Below, in pieces: positions 62,156 through 62,488 of a DNA stretch of 62,488 nucleotides. Below the pieces are notes generated by a model. That model was not told the DNA's origin and ran no database searches. It worked only from the letters and a program-made list of their open reading frames with translations. The DNA is from Paraglomus occultum. Its lineage: Eukaryota; Glomeromycota; Glomeromycetes; Paraglomerales; Paraglomeraceae. The stretch covers positions 1 through 62,488 of the forward strand of contig CAJVPJ010000035.1 of assembly GCA_910592205.1 (NCBI GenBank). The letters run 5' to 3'. A program made the translations under genes and the position numbers. Position 1 is the stretch's first letter, and each line of letters begins with the position of its first letter.

Positions 62156-62488
62156 ATGATAGCAGCTGATTATACTCATCCTCTTCAACAGTTGGTTTAT
62201 AAGGAATTAGTGAAAAGAGACCAAAAAAGAAAAGAATCCTTAAAAGAATCCTTAAAAGAATCCTTAAAAGAAATTGCTGATTGTCAAGAACATATAAATG
62301 ATTTGGAAAAAGAGGAGCAAGAATATTTAGCTAATCTTCAAGAGGCCTTAAATAACTGAATGCCTGGTGTTCAAGAATGGCAAGAAAAAGCCAGGAAAGA
62401 AAAAGAAATCAAAGAAATACTTGCTAAAGAAATTAAGGAATGGCGAGAAAAACAAATCCCTAAACCTTTACCTTCTTTAGCCAAAAAA
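62156..62488 (+). CDS. Coiled-coil coding region, runs off the window
   Basis: From ATG 62156 the frame reads MIAADYTHPLQQLVYKELVK, then KESLKESLKESLKEIADCQE and ending LQEALNN at a TGA (62357-62359). The same frame reopens at once with MPGVQEWQEKARKEKEIKEI and continues to the window edge with KPLPSLAKK. The 12-bp DNA repeat TCCTTAAAAGAA (three copies) encodes the SLKE run. The whole is strongly helical, glutamate/lysine-rich and probably a coiled coil; function unknown. The TGA may be a disabling mutation, a boundary of two genes or a sequencing error, so intactness is unsure. Confidence 0.5.

Overview
The window looks like nuclear DNA of an AT-rich, repeat-rich filamentous fungus, most likely an arbuscular mycorrhizal fungus (Glomeromycotina; Rhizophagus-like). 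The grounds are small GT-AG introns, a long tetratricopeptide-repeat protein of the kind expanded in that group, a fungal Zn(II)2Cys6 regulator with a glutamine tract, a MATA-type HMG box, a Crinkler-like NTPase relic, and many decayed DNA transposons with long gene-poor spacers. No prokaryotic, organellar or CRISPR features are visible.

Layout. 0.7-2.5 kb: a dead pogo/Tigger-like element with terminal inverted repeats and TA target duplication. 2.7-6.4 kb: an intronless TPR-array gene with an internal near-identical duplication of about 1.5 kb period and a decayed repeat after its stop. 9.4-11.1 kb: a complete seven-exon isoaspartyl peptidase/L-asparaginase gene. 11.6-13.7 kb: Tc1-like relic, hairpin MITE, tandem repeats. 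16.8-18.8 kb: a three-exon Zn(II)2Cys6 gene on the minus strand with a long gene-free upstream region. 26.7-32.6 kb: a large imperfect inverted repeat, one arm interrupted by a truncated Tc1-like element at a TA site whose empty version survives in the other arm; a 318-bp MITE sits in the spacer. 33.0-33.5 and 39.8-40.3 kb: two paralogous three-exon Myb/SANT genes within a segmental duplication. 36-47.6 kb: several MITE families and a Tc1 relic. 48.2-49.3 kb: a Crinkler-like pseudogene. 56.4-58.2 kb: a three-exon gene joining an HMG box to a thymidylate-kinase-like domain. 59-62.5 kb: a possible kinase relic, a hairpin MITE with an exact 8-bp target duplication, and the start of a coiled-coil coding region that runs to the edge.

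The genes do not form an operon or a recognisable cluster. The most notable item is the HMG box-thymidylate kinase fusion at 56363-58171. The kinase half keeps its fold-level sequence and splice structure but has lost the P-loop lysine, the DR arginine and other substrate-binding residues. This suggests an HMG-box DNA-binding protein that carries a repurposed pseudo-kinase domain. All exon models were read by eye from splice signals, reading phase and family similarity recalled from knowledge; none has been tested against transcripts or databases.
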